DNA from: Schizochytrium sp. CCTCC M209059
Lineage: Eukaryota > Sar > Bigyra > Thraustochytrida > Thraustochytriidae
Length of the DNA stretch: 64,000 bases
Assembly (NCBI GenBank): GCA_000818945.1
Contig: KN805399.1
Span: forward strand, 113,025 to 177,024
Direction of reading: 5' to 3'
Below the pieces are notes generated by a model. It was not told the origin of the DNA. It ran no database searches and saw nothing but the letters and a program-made list of their open reading frames with translations. Position numbers and translations under genes: made by a program. Positions 19,221 to 29,425 of this stretch are shown here, one piece after another (the first letter of the stretch is position 1; the number at the start of each line of letters is the position of its first letter).

Positions 19221-20642
19221 CTTCTCCGGAACATTCTCATTCTCGTTTCCATCTCCGTCATCGTCCTCGTCCTCGTCTACAAAGCTAATGTCAAGCTCGC
19301 GATCTGGGTACACTGCCCTTAGCATCGCTAGAGTCCGGTCAAAGAGACCTTGAACCTGGTCCACGGGCGTGTAGTCGAGGAGGTCCGAGGAAGACTTGGC
19401 AATCGTGACAATACTGGGCTCCTGGGCGGAAGCTGAGACCGAAAGCAAGAGCTCGCGCAAGTGCGCAAAGAGCGAGTCAAGCTCCGATTCCGAAGAACGG
19501 TGGTGTGGCAAGTCAAGATTTGGGCCGCAGGAAGCGATCAGCGCACGAGTCTCCGCCGAAGCGCCCCGCACGAGATCTACAAAGGCCTCAACAACCTCGG
19601 ACGGTCCCTTGTCGTGGGCGACGTCGGCGCCGGGCTCAAAGCATGCACACAGTGCGGCAGACGCCTGCGACGTAGCCTCAGTCGGCATATTAGGCGCGGC
19701 ATCCTCCACCACTGCAGAAAGAAGTGCGGCAATCGCGTCGTCGTGCTTGCGCTTGGCCGCGTCGTATCGGGTCTTGAGCGGATCGTGTCCCTGCGCAGCG
19801 ACACTTGCCTTGCTCTCGGGGACGCGAAGCTGCCGCGCGCGCTCGAGACGACGCCACGCAAGAGCCTCGCCGGCATAGACCTCTTGGCACAGCGTAGCAG
19901 CCTTGACGCCCAGCTTGGTCTGGAGATCCACATAGAAAGGATTGTTGACAGAAAAGTAGTCGAGACAAATGTCTAAAACCCATGGCCTGTCTCCGCAGAC
20001 TTGAACAAACGCTTGCGGGGTACACGCGGCGGCCCCGGCCACAAGGATCTCTACACTCTTGGCTCCCTGCAAGTCCTCAACGGGGCATGTCAAGCCTTCA
20101 TCCTCATAATAGGGTGTTCGCCATGTGACACGGAGCGGTCCACCATTGACGCGCTCATCGTCTTCAGTAATGATCTCGTCGGCGGAACAACCTGGCGCCT
20201 TGCCGACCTTGAACTCCCATTGTCCATCGGGAAGCTGGTCGGCCCATGTCGGTCGAAGCCACACGAGACGCTCAAGGTGGCCCGCGTACACAGCGGGAAG
20301 GATAAACTCTGCAATTCCGGTCTCGGACTTGGCCAGTTCCCAGTGAAGCTCGCGTGGTTTGAAAACAAGGTCTGCAGGCATCCGAGGCGGCACCATGAGG
20401 TCTGGATGCGAGTCGATGTGCAGCATGGCCAGCCCTGAAAACGCAACCTCGCCCACGCGGATCGCCGCGTGCAGGCTCTCCAACGCCTCGTTGTGATCTC
20501 CCGACACGTACACGGGCAACGTCTTGATCTTCTTCTTGGCCTCGCCCTCTTTCTCGCCAGCCGCCCCGCCGGCGCGCTGGCGTCGGCGCTTGGCGAGCAC
20601 GCGCACCTCCTCGGGCGCCAGCGTCCCTGTCGCGCGCTCCAT
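19215..20642 (-). CDS. UPF0489 (C5orf22-like) protein
   Basis: A 475-aa protein beginning at ATG 20642, the first in frame. Family hallmarks are VYVSGDHNEAL (about 44-54), the metal-site-like HIDSHPDLMVP (about 74-84) and the LDICLDYFSVNNPF block (about 225-238). These Asp/His clusters resemble those of arginase/deacetylase-fold metal enzymes; no activity is established for the family. The middle is Ala-rich and the C-terminus is strongly acidic (DEDEDDDGDGNENE), ending just inside an AGCT repeat. It is divergent from TGS1: the two start codons are 299 bp apart, so they probably share a promoter region. Confidence 0.88.
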   Translation of the reverse strand: MERATGTLAPEEVRVLAKRRRQRAGGAAGEKEGEAKKKIKTLPVYVSGDHNEALESLHAAIRVGEVAFSGLAMLHIDSHPDLMVPPRMPADLVFKPRELHWELAKSETGIAEFILPAVYAGHLERLVWLRPTWADQLPDGQWEFKVGKAPGCSADEIITEDDERVNGGPLRVTWRTPYYEDEGLTCPVEDLQGAKSVEILVAGAAACTPQAFVQVCGDRPWVLDICLDYFSVNNPFYVDLQTKLGVKAATLCQEVYAGEALAWRRLERARQLRVPESKASVAAQGHDPLKTRYDAAKRKHDDAIAALLSAVVEDAAPNMPTEATSQASAALCACFEPGADVAHDKGPSEVVEAFVDLVRGASAETRALIASCGPNLDLPHHRSSESELDSLFAHLRELLLSVSASAQEPSIVTIAKSSSDLLDYTPVDQVQGLFDRTLAMLRAVYPDRELDISFVDEDEDDDGDGNENENVPEKS

Positions 20643-20675
20643 CGTCGGCACCTTCTCTCACCGCCGTCCTCTCTT

Positions 20676-20724
<49 letters not shown>

Positions 20725-20941
20725 CCAACCAAGAAGTCGTCGACGACGACGACGACCACCAGCACCAGCACCAGCACCAGCACCAGCACCGCCGCCGCCA
20801 CGGCGTCGAGCGAAGGCAAGCACGGCCCCGCACAACCTCGCTTCGTGTTCTGCTTTGTTTCTTTCTTTCTTTCTTTCTTTCCTTCTCTCCAAGGCTCGCT
20901 CGGGTGGTCGCGCTGTCTGTCAGCAAAGCGGCATCGCGGCC
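20643..20941. promoter_or_regulatory. Shared intergenic/promoter region of UPF0489 and TGS1 genes
   Basis: A 299-bp head-to-head spacer. It holds (CCTG)n at 20678-20725, an (ACCAGC)n tract at about 20757-20789 and a (TTTC)n tract at 20857-20882. No TATA box is evident. Confidence 0.55.
20678..20725. repeat. (CCTG)n microsatellite in the UPF0489 leader
   Basis: About eleven perfect units, (CAGG)n in the sense of the UPF0489 mRNA, ending 36 bp upstream of its ATG. Confidence 0.95.
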
Positions 20942-22357
20942 ATGGCGGCCCTCGCGCGCGGCACGGTGCTCTTGCGCTGCGACTGCCCGCTGCGCGTGGA
21001 GCTCGAGGACGGGGCGCGGCTCGAGGGCGTGGTGCTGACGCTGGACCCCGAGACCGCGCTCGTGTACCTGCTCGAGCCCCCGGGGGCCGTGAGTGTCTTT
21101 GCGCACGTGGACTGCGTGGGCGCCGAGGACCTCGCGGAGGACCACGCGGTCTGGGCGTGGTGGGAGGACCTGCAGGCCAAAGCCCGCTTGCGTCGCGAGG
21201 AAAGAGAGGCAGCGCTAAGCACCATCCGAGGTCTTGACTCAGCGCAATGCAAAGCGCTCGCGTCCATGCCCGCATGTGTCTCTGAAAACCAGGTCGCCTT
21301 CTTTACTGAAAATGTCCTTGCTCTTGAAGTAAGCCCCGCCGGCGCTCTTGAATGCAAGGCGCCTCGACGCGGCGTCGACGCGCGCCTTGAGAATCTACTC
21401 TTTGACGCCAACAATGAGGCGTTGACTGGAACCAAGAACTCAAAAAAGAAATCCAGAGGATCAAAACGCAATAAACAACAGACTGCAGCAAAGATTGAAT
21501 CGGGACCCCTAGGCGAACTACGTTTCGATCAAAAACGAGCCCTCGGCCCTGACTGTACCCTGTATCAAACCAAAGTGGCGCTTCCACGCTATTCTGCCTT
21601 TGCACCGGGCGTCACGAACATGGGCGCTGGCGATTACGACCCAAATTCAGGCGTGCCACGAAAGTATTTCGCACAACGATACAGGCTTTTTTCCCGTTTT
21701 GATGAGGGAATCAAGATGGACCAAGAGTCATGGTACTCAGTGACGCCTGAGAGCATTGCTGAACACATTGCCGAGCGATGCCGGAGCAATCTTGTTGTGG
21801 ACGCTTTTGCAGGCGCCGGTGGCAACGCCATTCAGTTTGCTTTTACATGTGAGCACGTTATTGCAATTGAGATTGATCGCGAGCGCCTTGAGATGGCGCG
21901 GCACAATGCACGCGTCTACGGCGTCGAGGATCGAATTGAGTTCATCTTGGGCGACGCAATCCAGATTCTCGCCATGCTCGCTGAAAGAAGGACCCCCGTT
22001 GACGCAATTTTTATCAGTCCGCCGTGGGGTGGGCCTGCCTACCAAAACGTCGACGCTTTCTTATTTGAGCACATTCGTGTCAATGACCTTGATTGCACCG
22101 CACTATTTCACGCAGCTGCTCGAGTGTCCCCAAATGTAGCCATTTATGTACCTCGGAACACCGCTTTGGATGAGTGCGCGCGTCTCGGTGTTAAGCGAGT
22201 CGAGTTTGAGCAGCACGTAATTGACGAGCGTGTAAAAACGTGCTGCATCTACACAGGCGATCTTCTTGCACAGCATACGCTGGGCTTTCTTCGCGAGATG
22301 GCTGAGTCTGATGCCACTGTAGAGACTTTGGAAATTTGTCAAGAAGAGACGCAATGA
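20942..22357 (+). CDS. TGS1: TGS1 trimethylguanosine synthase with Gemin6-like N-terminus
   Basis: A 471-aa protein from ATG 20942 (GGCCATGGCG). Residues about 240-445 are the TGS1 methyltransferase: AQRYRLFSRFDEGIKMD (244-260), SAM motif I VVDAFAGAGGNAIQFA (285-300), acidic motif AIEID (308-312), catalytic SPPWGGPAY (359-367) and the KTCCIYTGDLL end (432-442). TGS1 converts the m7G cap of snRNA/snoRNA to m2,2,7G using SAM. The N-terminus is unusual. Residues 5-65 look like an Sm-fold of Gemin6 type (LEGVVLTLDPETALVYLL). Residues about 108-155 resemble the Gemin6 C-terminal half (VSEN...LALEVSP...LECKAPRRGVDARLENLL). If correct this is a fusion of SMN-complex and cap-hypermethylation modules. 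The methyltransferase call is secure; the Gemin6 call is inference. Confidence 0.93.
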   Translation: MAALARGTVLLRCDCPLRVELEDGARLEGVVLTLDPETALVYLLEPPGAVSVFAHVDCVGAEDLAEDHAVWAWWEDLQAKARLRREEREAALSTIRGLDSAQCKALASMPACVSENQVAFFTENVLALEVSPAGALECKAPRRGVDARLENLLFDANNEALTGTKNSKKKSRGSKRNKQQTAAKIESGPLGELRFDQKRALGPDCTLYQTKVALPRYSAFAPGVTNMGAGDYDPNSGVPRKYFAQRYRLFSRFDEGIKMDQESWYSVTPESIAEHIAERCRSNLVVDAFAGAGGNAIQFAFTCEHVIAIEIDRERLEMARHNARVYGVEDRIEFILGDAIQILAMLAERRTPVDAIFISPPWGGPAYQNVDAFLFEHIRVNDLDCTALFHAAARVSPNVAIYVPRNTALDECARLGVKRVEFEQHVIDERVKTCCIYTGDLLAQHTLGFLREMAESDATVETLEICQEETQ

Positions 22358-22661
22358 ACCAACCTCTTGGAGTGCAAAGCCACGAACGGACCCCTGCAAC
22401 TAGGTCACCGTCAGAATGCGCTTGTCTTAACGTCGGGCAAAAGGCGATCGAAGTTTCTGTCCACAACTTGTATCATTTCGTCGTGAATTTGTCGATCAGT
22501 TTCAGTTCGATCTACCCACAAGAGAATATGTCATTTACATATTGCTGCGCACGTTTCGCGTACATTGGAAACCCGAAAATTCCTTGTTTTCTATTTGTGG
22601 TCAAACGCTGAAGTGCACCATCGACACAAGGATCGAGTCTTCAAAAATAATATACAATTTA
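22358..22661. other. Convergent 3' spacer
   Basis: 3' ends of TGS1 (plus) and coiled-coil protein A (minus). AT-rich near 22640-22665. No gene seen. Confidence 0.6.
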
Positions 22662-25355
22662 TTATATGAACGGCGATGGATCAGGTACGCGCCTCTGAGG
22701 CGCTCTCAAACTTCTCATCATCATTAGGTTTGTCGGGACCTCATCGCTCCGGGCTGAGCGAGGCCCAGGCCCCGAAAGTTGCCGCCGTCTCGCTGGTGCA
22801 GGCTGGGGCCTGCTGGCATCGCAATTAGCTTGGAGCCTGGCCACCTCTGCATTAAGATTTTTTGTTTTCTTCTTTTCGTCCTCAAGCTGGCGCTTTAAGA
22901 TTGTTGCTTTTTTCATGTGGCCCTTCCCCTCAAATTCCAGTCTCTGTAACTCAGTACGTTCCCGTGCCCTGATAGCCTCCTGTTGCTGCTGCGCAGCCGA
23001 AAGCTTAGCACGAAGCATCTCTTCATTCTTCTTCAAAGAATTTAATGCGTCTTCCTTCTTCGCCAGGGCTTCGGATTGTTGCTCCAACTCCATCCTGAAT
23101 TTGGACAACTCACGCTTTACTCTTCCTGATTCATCCTCCGCGTCGTTGAATTGGGAGGCAAGCAATTTATTCTTCTTGACCAGCTCATAGTGTTGCTCGG
23201 CAAGCTCGCTTTTCTCTCTCCTGACTATGGTATGCTTCTGCTCGAAGGCAGCATTCTGCTCTTTCAACTTCGCAATCTCGTCGGACAGATTCCCTCGCAT
23301 CTGCTGGATGTTGGCCGTAAGCTGGTCTCTCTCACGCTTCAGCTGGTCCCTCTCACTCTTGAGCTTGATGTTTGTTTGCGTAAATTTTGTCGAAGTAGAC
23401 TTCAGTCTCGTTGCCTCGTCGGCTTTCTCTCTTGCCAAGCCCTTCGCTTGATCGAGTTCATTGCGCAATTGACTATTCATGCTTTTTGAAGAAGAAAGCT
23501 GTTCATCGAGGAGCTCGCATTGGTCTTTGAACTTGATTGCCTCTTCGGACGTCTGCTTGAGCCGAGCATCAAGCTTGGCATTGGCTTTTTCCATATTCTC
23601 TTGCTGCCTCTCAGAGGCTTCGAGTTGCTTTCTCAGATGCTCTAGCTTCGTGGACGTCTTTTGCGCTTCTACTTCCATTCGCTGCAGAGAAGCGTTTTCG
23701 TCACGGAGAGTCTGATTTTCTTGCAAAACTCGCTCATATTCGGTCTGCTTGTTACTCAACTTGATATTAATGTTCTCAAGCTTTTTGGAGAGCTGAACGA
23801 GTTCTTTTTCTCTCCCTTGAGCCTTGTTCGCTTCTTGTTGGCATTCCTGGTTTGTCTTGGTCAATTTTACATTGAGACGTTCAATCTTGCCTCGCGCATT
23901 TTGGAGGTTCGTGTCTGTTTCGGTTTGGGTACGTTGCGCCAGGGCGAATTTTCTCTCAGCATCTGCGGCCTTGGCCTTGAACACTTCCAGCTGCTTCTTG
24001 ATGTCCTCAAGAGCTTTCTGGGAGCTCTTACGTTCAGCTATGGACTCATTTGAGTCTCGAGCGGCTTTATCTCTCCTCAGCTGCTCGCCAAGTCGGTTGA
24101 TCTCCTCGTCCTTTCCGAGCAGCTCATGGGCCATCCTTCTTCGCTCGCTGTTCATGCCGTTCACAGTATCTGCAAGGTCTTTGTTTGCTTTGACTTTCTT
24201 CTGCAGCTCCGCTTGGAGTCTTGCAAGAGCTACCGACGATTCATCTGTACCACTGGCGTTTGTGTTGCTACGACTGGACGACGACTGCACCGGCGTCCTT
24301 GACCTGGCGGACGTTTGCGCCTCCCGATGAGGCCGCTTGCCAAGCTCAGAGTTTGTTGTCACCTTTTCACGGCCTCTGGAAACGACAAGCGGACTCTTGC
24401 CAGCCAGTGGTGCGGCCCTGGACGAGCACTTCGACGCGGGTTCGTCGAGTTGCGCATTTGCATCCATGTGACGGACAGTAAGGGTCATCACGGAGCTCCT
24501 CGGGCCGTCGGAATCTTTATATGTCTGAAGCTGATCGACGCACTCGCATCGCCCGTGCGATGCCAGGATGGTGTTGATCTCCTGCTTCAGATCTTCCGCC
24601 GAAATGTCAAGGACAGCCAAGGCTACTTTGTTCGGTGAAGCTGCAGCGTGTCTTTCTGAAGGGCAGAGAGCCTTCAAGAACGCCTCCGTGGCAAGCTTCT
24701 GCTCGTTGGCCCCCTCCCAGTCGAGAAGAAATCGATCAGGGCTCGTTTCGGAAAAGATGCGCAAGCGCTTCAAATTTGCTTTTTGATCCATACGGCGGAC
24801 CTCCAGCTTGCATATACCCTTATCGGCGCAGACCCGAAATGCCTCCGCGACATACTCGGCGATGAACCTGGAATCGTCCGCGGAAAATCTTGTTTGGAGC
24901 GTGGCAGGTTCAGCCAGGGATCTCTTCACTCGCTCCGTTGTCGCCGTCATCCTCGTCGTCCTTGTCTTTGAGGACGAGGACGAGGACGAAGATGAGAAGA
25001 CTACGTTGCTGCTCGGTCCGGTGCGCGGTGAAATCTTCGAGGCCTCGCTTCGCGCCAGAGATGACGCGGACGGGGAGGTGCTCGCCTTCGGAGTCTTGTG
25101 AGTTGGTGGAGGGTCCTTTGCGCTCGATGATCTCGCTTGAGAGCTCGACGCAGTTTCCTCGTGAATCTTGCGCCGCTTTGGGTTTGCACCTTTCACTTCG
25201 GAGGCTAGCTGTTGCGCCCTGCATTTCTTATGTTCCGCGAGTATGGAACCAATCGAGTCGTCGCTCGTGAACCCGTCGGCGTCACCGGCGGTTGACATCT
25301 TGGCCGATACAGCGCCGCTCTCGGCCGCGGGGTCCTCAGCGCCGTCGAACTGCAT
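22662..25355 (-). CDS. Coiled-coil protein A with novel N-terminal repeat domain
   Basis: An 897-aa protein from ATG 25355; the frame is open further upstream but only through repeat-coded sequence without an ATG. Layout: a disordered Ser-rich head (1-155) with KRRK at 60-63, a globular stretch at about 160-300, then a continuous coiled coil (about 385-860) rich in E/K/Q/L heptads, and a basic tail. The globular stretch seems to hold two related units: FIAEYVAEAF...KLEVRRMDQKANL and DLKQEINTIL...TLTVRHMDANAQL. The same plan is seen in coiled-coil protein B at 34989-40322. No known family recognised. A filament, tether or nuclear/cytoskeletal scaffold would fit, by inference. Confidence 0.85.
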   Translation of the reverse strand: MQFDGAEDPAAESGAVSAKMSTAGDADGFTSDDSIGSILAEHKKCRAQQLASEVKGANPKRRKIHEETASSSQARSSSAKDPPPTHKTPKASTSPSASSLARSEASKISPRTGPSSNVVFSSSSSSSSSKTRTTRMTATTERVKRSLAEPATLQTRFSADDSRFIAEYVAEAFRVCADKGICKLEVRRMDQKANLKRLRIFSETSPDRFLLDWEGANEQKLATEAFLKALCPSERHAAASPNKVALAVLDISAEDLKQEINTILASHGRCECVDQLQTYKDSDGPRSSVMTLTVRHMDANAQLDEPASKCSSRAAPLAGKSPLVVSRGREKVTTNSELGKRPHREAQTSARSRTPVQSSSSRSNTNASGTDESSVALARLQAELQKKVKANKDLADTVNGMNSERRRMAHELLGKDEEINRLGEQLRRDKAARDSNESIAERKSSQKALEDIKKQLEVFKAKAADAERKFALAQRTQTETDTNLQNARGKIERLNVKLTKTNQECQQEANKAQGREKELVQLSKKLENINIKLSNKQTEYERVLQENQTLRDENASLQRMEVEAQKTSTKLEHLRKQLEASERQQENMEKANAKLDARLKQTSEEAIKFKDQCELLDEQLSSSKSMNSQLRNELDQAKGLAREKADEATRLKSTSTKFTQTNIKLKSERDQLKRERDQLTANIQQMRGNLSDEIAKLKEQNAAFEQKHTIVRREKSELAEQHYELVKKNKLLASQFNDAEDESGRVKRELSKFRMELEQQSEALAKKEDALNSLKKNEEMLRAKLSAAQQQQEAIRARERTELQRLEFEGKGHMKKATILKRQLEDEKKKTKNLNAEVARLQANCDASRPQPAPARRRQLSGPGPRSARSDEVPTNLMMMRSLRAPQRRVPDPSPFI

Positions 25356-25466
25356 AGCACTACCGTCGCCGAGATATAAAAGAAAGCTGCAGGTCTTGGT
25401 CTCGGCTGGCCTATCCGACGCTGCGCGCGAGGTCGCGGGTCTGCTTCGCTTGCTACTTGGCTTCCT

Positions 25467-25562
25467 TCCTTGCTTGCTTGCTTGCTTGCTTGCGTGCGTG
25501 GCGTGGCGTGGCGTGGCGTGGCGTGGCGTGGCGTGGCGTGGCGTGGCGCGGCGCGGCGCGGC
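25467..25562. repeat. Compound (CTTG)n-(GCGTG)n microsatellite
   Basis: About seven CTTG/CTTGC units run into about twelve GCGTG units decaying to GCGCG. It lies in the probable leader/promoter of coiled-coil protein A, about 110-205 bp upstream of its ATG. Confidence 0.9.
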
Positions 25563-28193
25563 GTGCGGCTCGTGGCGTGCGGTCGTGCCCGAGGTTGCGG
25601 CTTTGCTCGAGGTTGCGGTTCTGCCCCGGGTCTGTCTGCGTGTATCACGTTTTCGGACTCTTCCCCTTCGAGGAAGTATCACGAAAAGCGAAATGGGGAA
25701 TCGAACGCCACGCGCGCGCCGGCGGAACGCTCTGGGAGAGCGCGTCCCGCGAGCCTGGGGCGGCGAGAGGGGAGGGGAGAGGAGGGGGATGGCGGCGAGA
25801 GAGGACGAGGCCTGCGCCGCGGGACTCTTCTCTCCGCCGGACGCTTCGCTCTTGGTCGATCCGGAGCCCAGGCGATCTCGTTTCGCTCTCACCCCCTAAA
25901 AAGAAAAAGAAAAAAAGTGTGCACGCTCCTTCGTGCGTGGTGAGAATGAGAGCGCCGCTCTCGACTCGATCTCAATTCACTCTCGTCCGCTCTTGCGCGC
26001 GCTACGAGGAGAGACTTGCGCGTTGGTTGGACACGCGTGACACGAGACGGACGGGAAAGGCGTGCATTGATCGTTCGGGCTCTTGGGTAAGGAATGCGCG
26101 AGCGGCGGCCCACCCTCTGCCTACGCTGAGCCCTCGAATTGATCTCCATCGCCCCCTTGCGCTCCTACGCGTGCTTCAAGAGGAATCTTGGATGCCAGTT
26201 GAAGAGACTAGTGAGCAAGCGGGCACCGAGACGGGCTGGCTTTATTCATTCGGGCCATAGGAGATGAAAAAACACACGGCGGCCGGCTACATAGATAGAT
26301 AGATGCCTATCCACAAACTTGCTAAGACGGACTTGCTTGTGATTCAGGATGAAGGTTTCCAACAACACAGGCAGCAGTATTATCGCACCTGCCAGCTGGC
26401 CGTTAACGCGGCGTGTGTCGAAGGCGGAACACAACTTTGCCTTCGGTAGCATCACGCGCGTCCTGCCACACTGATCAAGCGAGATATTCGTCCGGATTTA
26501 CGGGACAATAACGTCCCTGCTTATAAAATTTCAATCCGGATTTCCGAGATATTTGGACGCCTCTTGCTAGACTAACTGACTATAAGCTCATGCGGTCGAG
26601 GCCAAGGTGAAATTGAGATGCGGTTTCGCGCGCGAGAGGCGTAGCTGGCTGTTACTAATCGAACGTCTGTAGAAGAAAGGCAATAGGAGCGAAGATACGC
26701 AGTTTGGGCCCAATTCATTACTTTCCGTCTCCAGAGATGAACGCAAGGAAAGTATGCATCGTTCAGTTGACTGGCCACCCTCGTTGGCCAATGTATGCGT
26801 GCCCTACAAAAGCACCACAAGCGCACATGTGATCAGAGAGAATGATTCGCGAGTCCGTTTTGTATCGGCAGCGCGTCGTGTCAAAGGTGCATCACGTCGC
26901 AATGAAGAAGGGCGCAGCAAATGCTCTTGAAAGTTCGTCGTGGACGAGAGGAAAGGCCGCCACGCATTGCTCAACTTTTCTTTTGCTCTGCGGGGGGGGG
27001 AGAAACGAAGCCGTCCTCAAGCACCGTGCCAGCTTCCCTGTTATCTACCTCGTTATCGCGCGACGCGACAGAATTCACTCGCAACCGCTTACACTCCAAG
27101 CGTGGCGGTCGGTGGTCGGTTCCTTCTAAACCTCCAGCAACTGCACATTCGCCGGGAAAATTCTTCTCGGCGTTGAGGAACAAGTCTGGCGCGCAGAAGC
27201 TGGAATGGGGAGAGGCAAGCTAGCTCCCTCTGACCGTCGGGCGCCTTTTGACGCGGACTCGGGGCCCAGCCTCGCGTGGCAGGAGAAGCCTCGCCTCAAC
27301 CATTCAGGCCCTCCTGGCGTAATGAATCTTAACAATAAGGCCCTTCCTTTCCCCACACCCGCTGGCGGCCAGCCAGCTCTCGCGCCTTTCGTCCAGCCTC
27401 GACGGCGACGGCGACGGCAAGAAACGTGCGAATTGGGCACCTCGAGCGCAGCACTCGCCGCGCGTTGGCTCGCTTCGAGCGCTCGCTCTGCGCGGAGCTG
27501 GCCTGATCTTGCCTGGCCTGGCCTGGCTGACTAGCTGGCCGGCCGGCTGGCTTGCCGCCACGCGACGGGCGGCTTGCGGTAGGCCGCCAACCAGCGCCGC
27601 GGCGGTTGCGGCCGCCACTGGCCATGGATTTCGTCTCCTACTTTGGCTGCGCGCGACGAGGAGACGCGCGCTGCTGCCTCGCCCCGCCTCTCGGGGTTTA
27701 CAAAACAGCCTGCTCACACAGTCCCCACACTCAGGTCAGGTCAGGCCTCCAGTGAGTGGTTGTCGCAGGGTGAGAGACAGAGGCGGTGGAAGAAATGGAA
27801 GGCGGCGAAGGTAAAGCAGAGCAGGGTAGAGCAGAGAGCAGAGAGCAGAGAGCAGGAGCATGCATGAGCTGCGCAGGGCCAGCGAGCATGCGAGCAGCAA
27901 ATGAGCAATGCGCGAGGCGAGGGCTCGACTGGGACGGTGCAGCGAGGCAAGGCGTGGCAGGTTTGCACGCAGGCAGTGGCGCGAGGCCTCGGAAGAGCGG
28001 GATGGCGGGGCGGCTGGCTGACTGGTGGCGAAGACTTGGGAGGGCGCGGCTCTGCGTGGGCCGGCAGGAAATGGCGCACATGCCGCAGCAGCTCACGCGC
28101 GGCTCCGCGTCGTTACAAAGGAGCGTAGAGCACGCCCGTGCGCCTGCGCGGGACGGAGGAGGAGGAGGAGGTGACGGGCGTCTGCGGAGAGCG

Positions 28194-28583
28194 ATGTCCA
28201 GCTCGCACTGCTTGCGAGGCTTGTCCGGGGTCAAGTTCGTGAGGGACGTATCCTCGGACGGCGAGGAGATGCGTCTTGATGAAGATGTGCTACATTCCGG
28301 GCTGCCCTCAAGATATCAGGAGAGGAACAGTAATTCTGACGGCGACGAGCAGGATGTAGTGTACTCAAGAGTCGGGGCAAATGAACAAGTGGCGAACGAG
28401 CCCGGGACGATCACAACTGGCCGAAGAAGATCAACAGGGGCTAGGATCGGCGCGAGACTTGCGCGGCATTCGTCAAGCAATCCTCAGGACGCTAGCGCAC
28501 CACCCTCTAGTCGTCGCCCGCGACTTCCAGCAAGAGAAGTGCTCCCGCTCTGGATCTCACGCGATGATGTTCGCAATGTATAA
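28194..28583 (+). CDS. Weak candidate small gene, 129 aa, unknown
   Basis: ATG at 28194 to TAA at 28583, with an AATAAA at 28717-28722 that could serve as polyadenylation signal. The product is hydrophilic with an acidic part (about 18-55) and a Ser/Arg/Pro-rich end, no membrane segments and no recognised motif. Unlike neighbouring repeat-derived frames it has mixed composition. It may still be chance; transcript evidence would decide. Confidence 0.25.
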   Translation: MSSSHCLRGLSGVKFVRDVSSDGEEMRLDEDVLHSGLPSRYQERNSNSDGDEQDVVYSRVGANEQVANEPGTITTGRRRSTGARIGARLARHSSSNPQDASAPPSSRRPRLPAREVLPLWISRDDVRNV

Positions 28584-29334
28584 TAGCTCTTGCACGCGTT
28601 GGCAGCAAGGAGCAAACGTGTTTCTTTTTTCTTTTTTTCTCTTCAGGCCAAATGGCCTTTTACCCTGTCCGAAGGCGGGGCCATGTGTTTGATTAGTGTC
28701 TTTCGCTCTATAACTTAATAAATTGATCGTACGTTTTGGTTGCCGCAAGATTCGCACGATTCGCATAATTCTTCTTGATCAAATCAAGGATTTTCGAAGC
28801 AAGAACAGGAGCGTTTGTCTTTTCATGTTGCTATGTTTCCTAAAGGGTCAATATGATTGAAATGTTCTCGGCCTGAGCAAGCGCTGGACAAAAGAGTCTA
28901 TCGCATTATCTTAAACATGTTGCCTGACGGAAGCAAGGTAGTTTGAAGAGCCTTTGACAGCCTTGTCGACGAAGAGAGGTGAAAGGGTCGGATGGTGAAT
29001 AAGGGGAAACTCGGGGGGGGGGGAAAAGGAGGTAGGACGTTGATCCAAGCGAGACTTCTGTTCGACTAGACTTTCGTGGTTTTCAGATTGACCAGGAGGC
29101 AACGGCCGCCTACTTCTGGCGGCTTGGATTCTCTCGACACGTTTGATTTCCTTACTAAAAACGTAACCCGTTGTCCTCATTCACCTCCTTATGTCGGCTT
29201 CTTTCCACCGTTGGGCCTCGGTGAAATTGCTGGCCTCCGAGCTCAGGCAGATCTCGTCAGCTCGGGGGTCAAACAAACGCAGTGCGCGTTCCTCGAGACA
29301 TCGGCGTCCTCATCCACCGTACCCCCTATTCCCT

Positions 29335-29353
29335 NNNNNNNNNNNNNNNNNNN
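29335..29353. other. Assembly gap (19 N)
   Basis: Short run of N immediately before a minisatellite, probably caused by it. Confidence 1.
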
Positions 29354-29362
29354 TGCGGCTGG

Positions 29363-29425
29363 TCTGCCAAAGCTTCTGCCAAGGCTTCTGCCAAGGTTTC
29401 TGCCAAGGCTTCTGCCAAGGCTCGA
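29363..29425. repeat. 12-bp minisatellite (TTCTGCCAAGGC)n
   Basis: About five copies with AGC/GGC/GGT variants at the end of each unit; adjacent to the 19-base gap, so more units may be missing. Confidence 0.9.

Noticed and set aside
20090..21145. 351-codon minus-strand frame across the UPF0489/TGS1 promoter
   Set aside because: Crosses two genes and a CCTG array; off-frame shadow.
25457..26260. 267-codon plus-strand frame starting in the GCGTG array
   Set aside because: Begins in repeat-coded sequence and has no recognisable domain.
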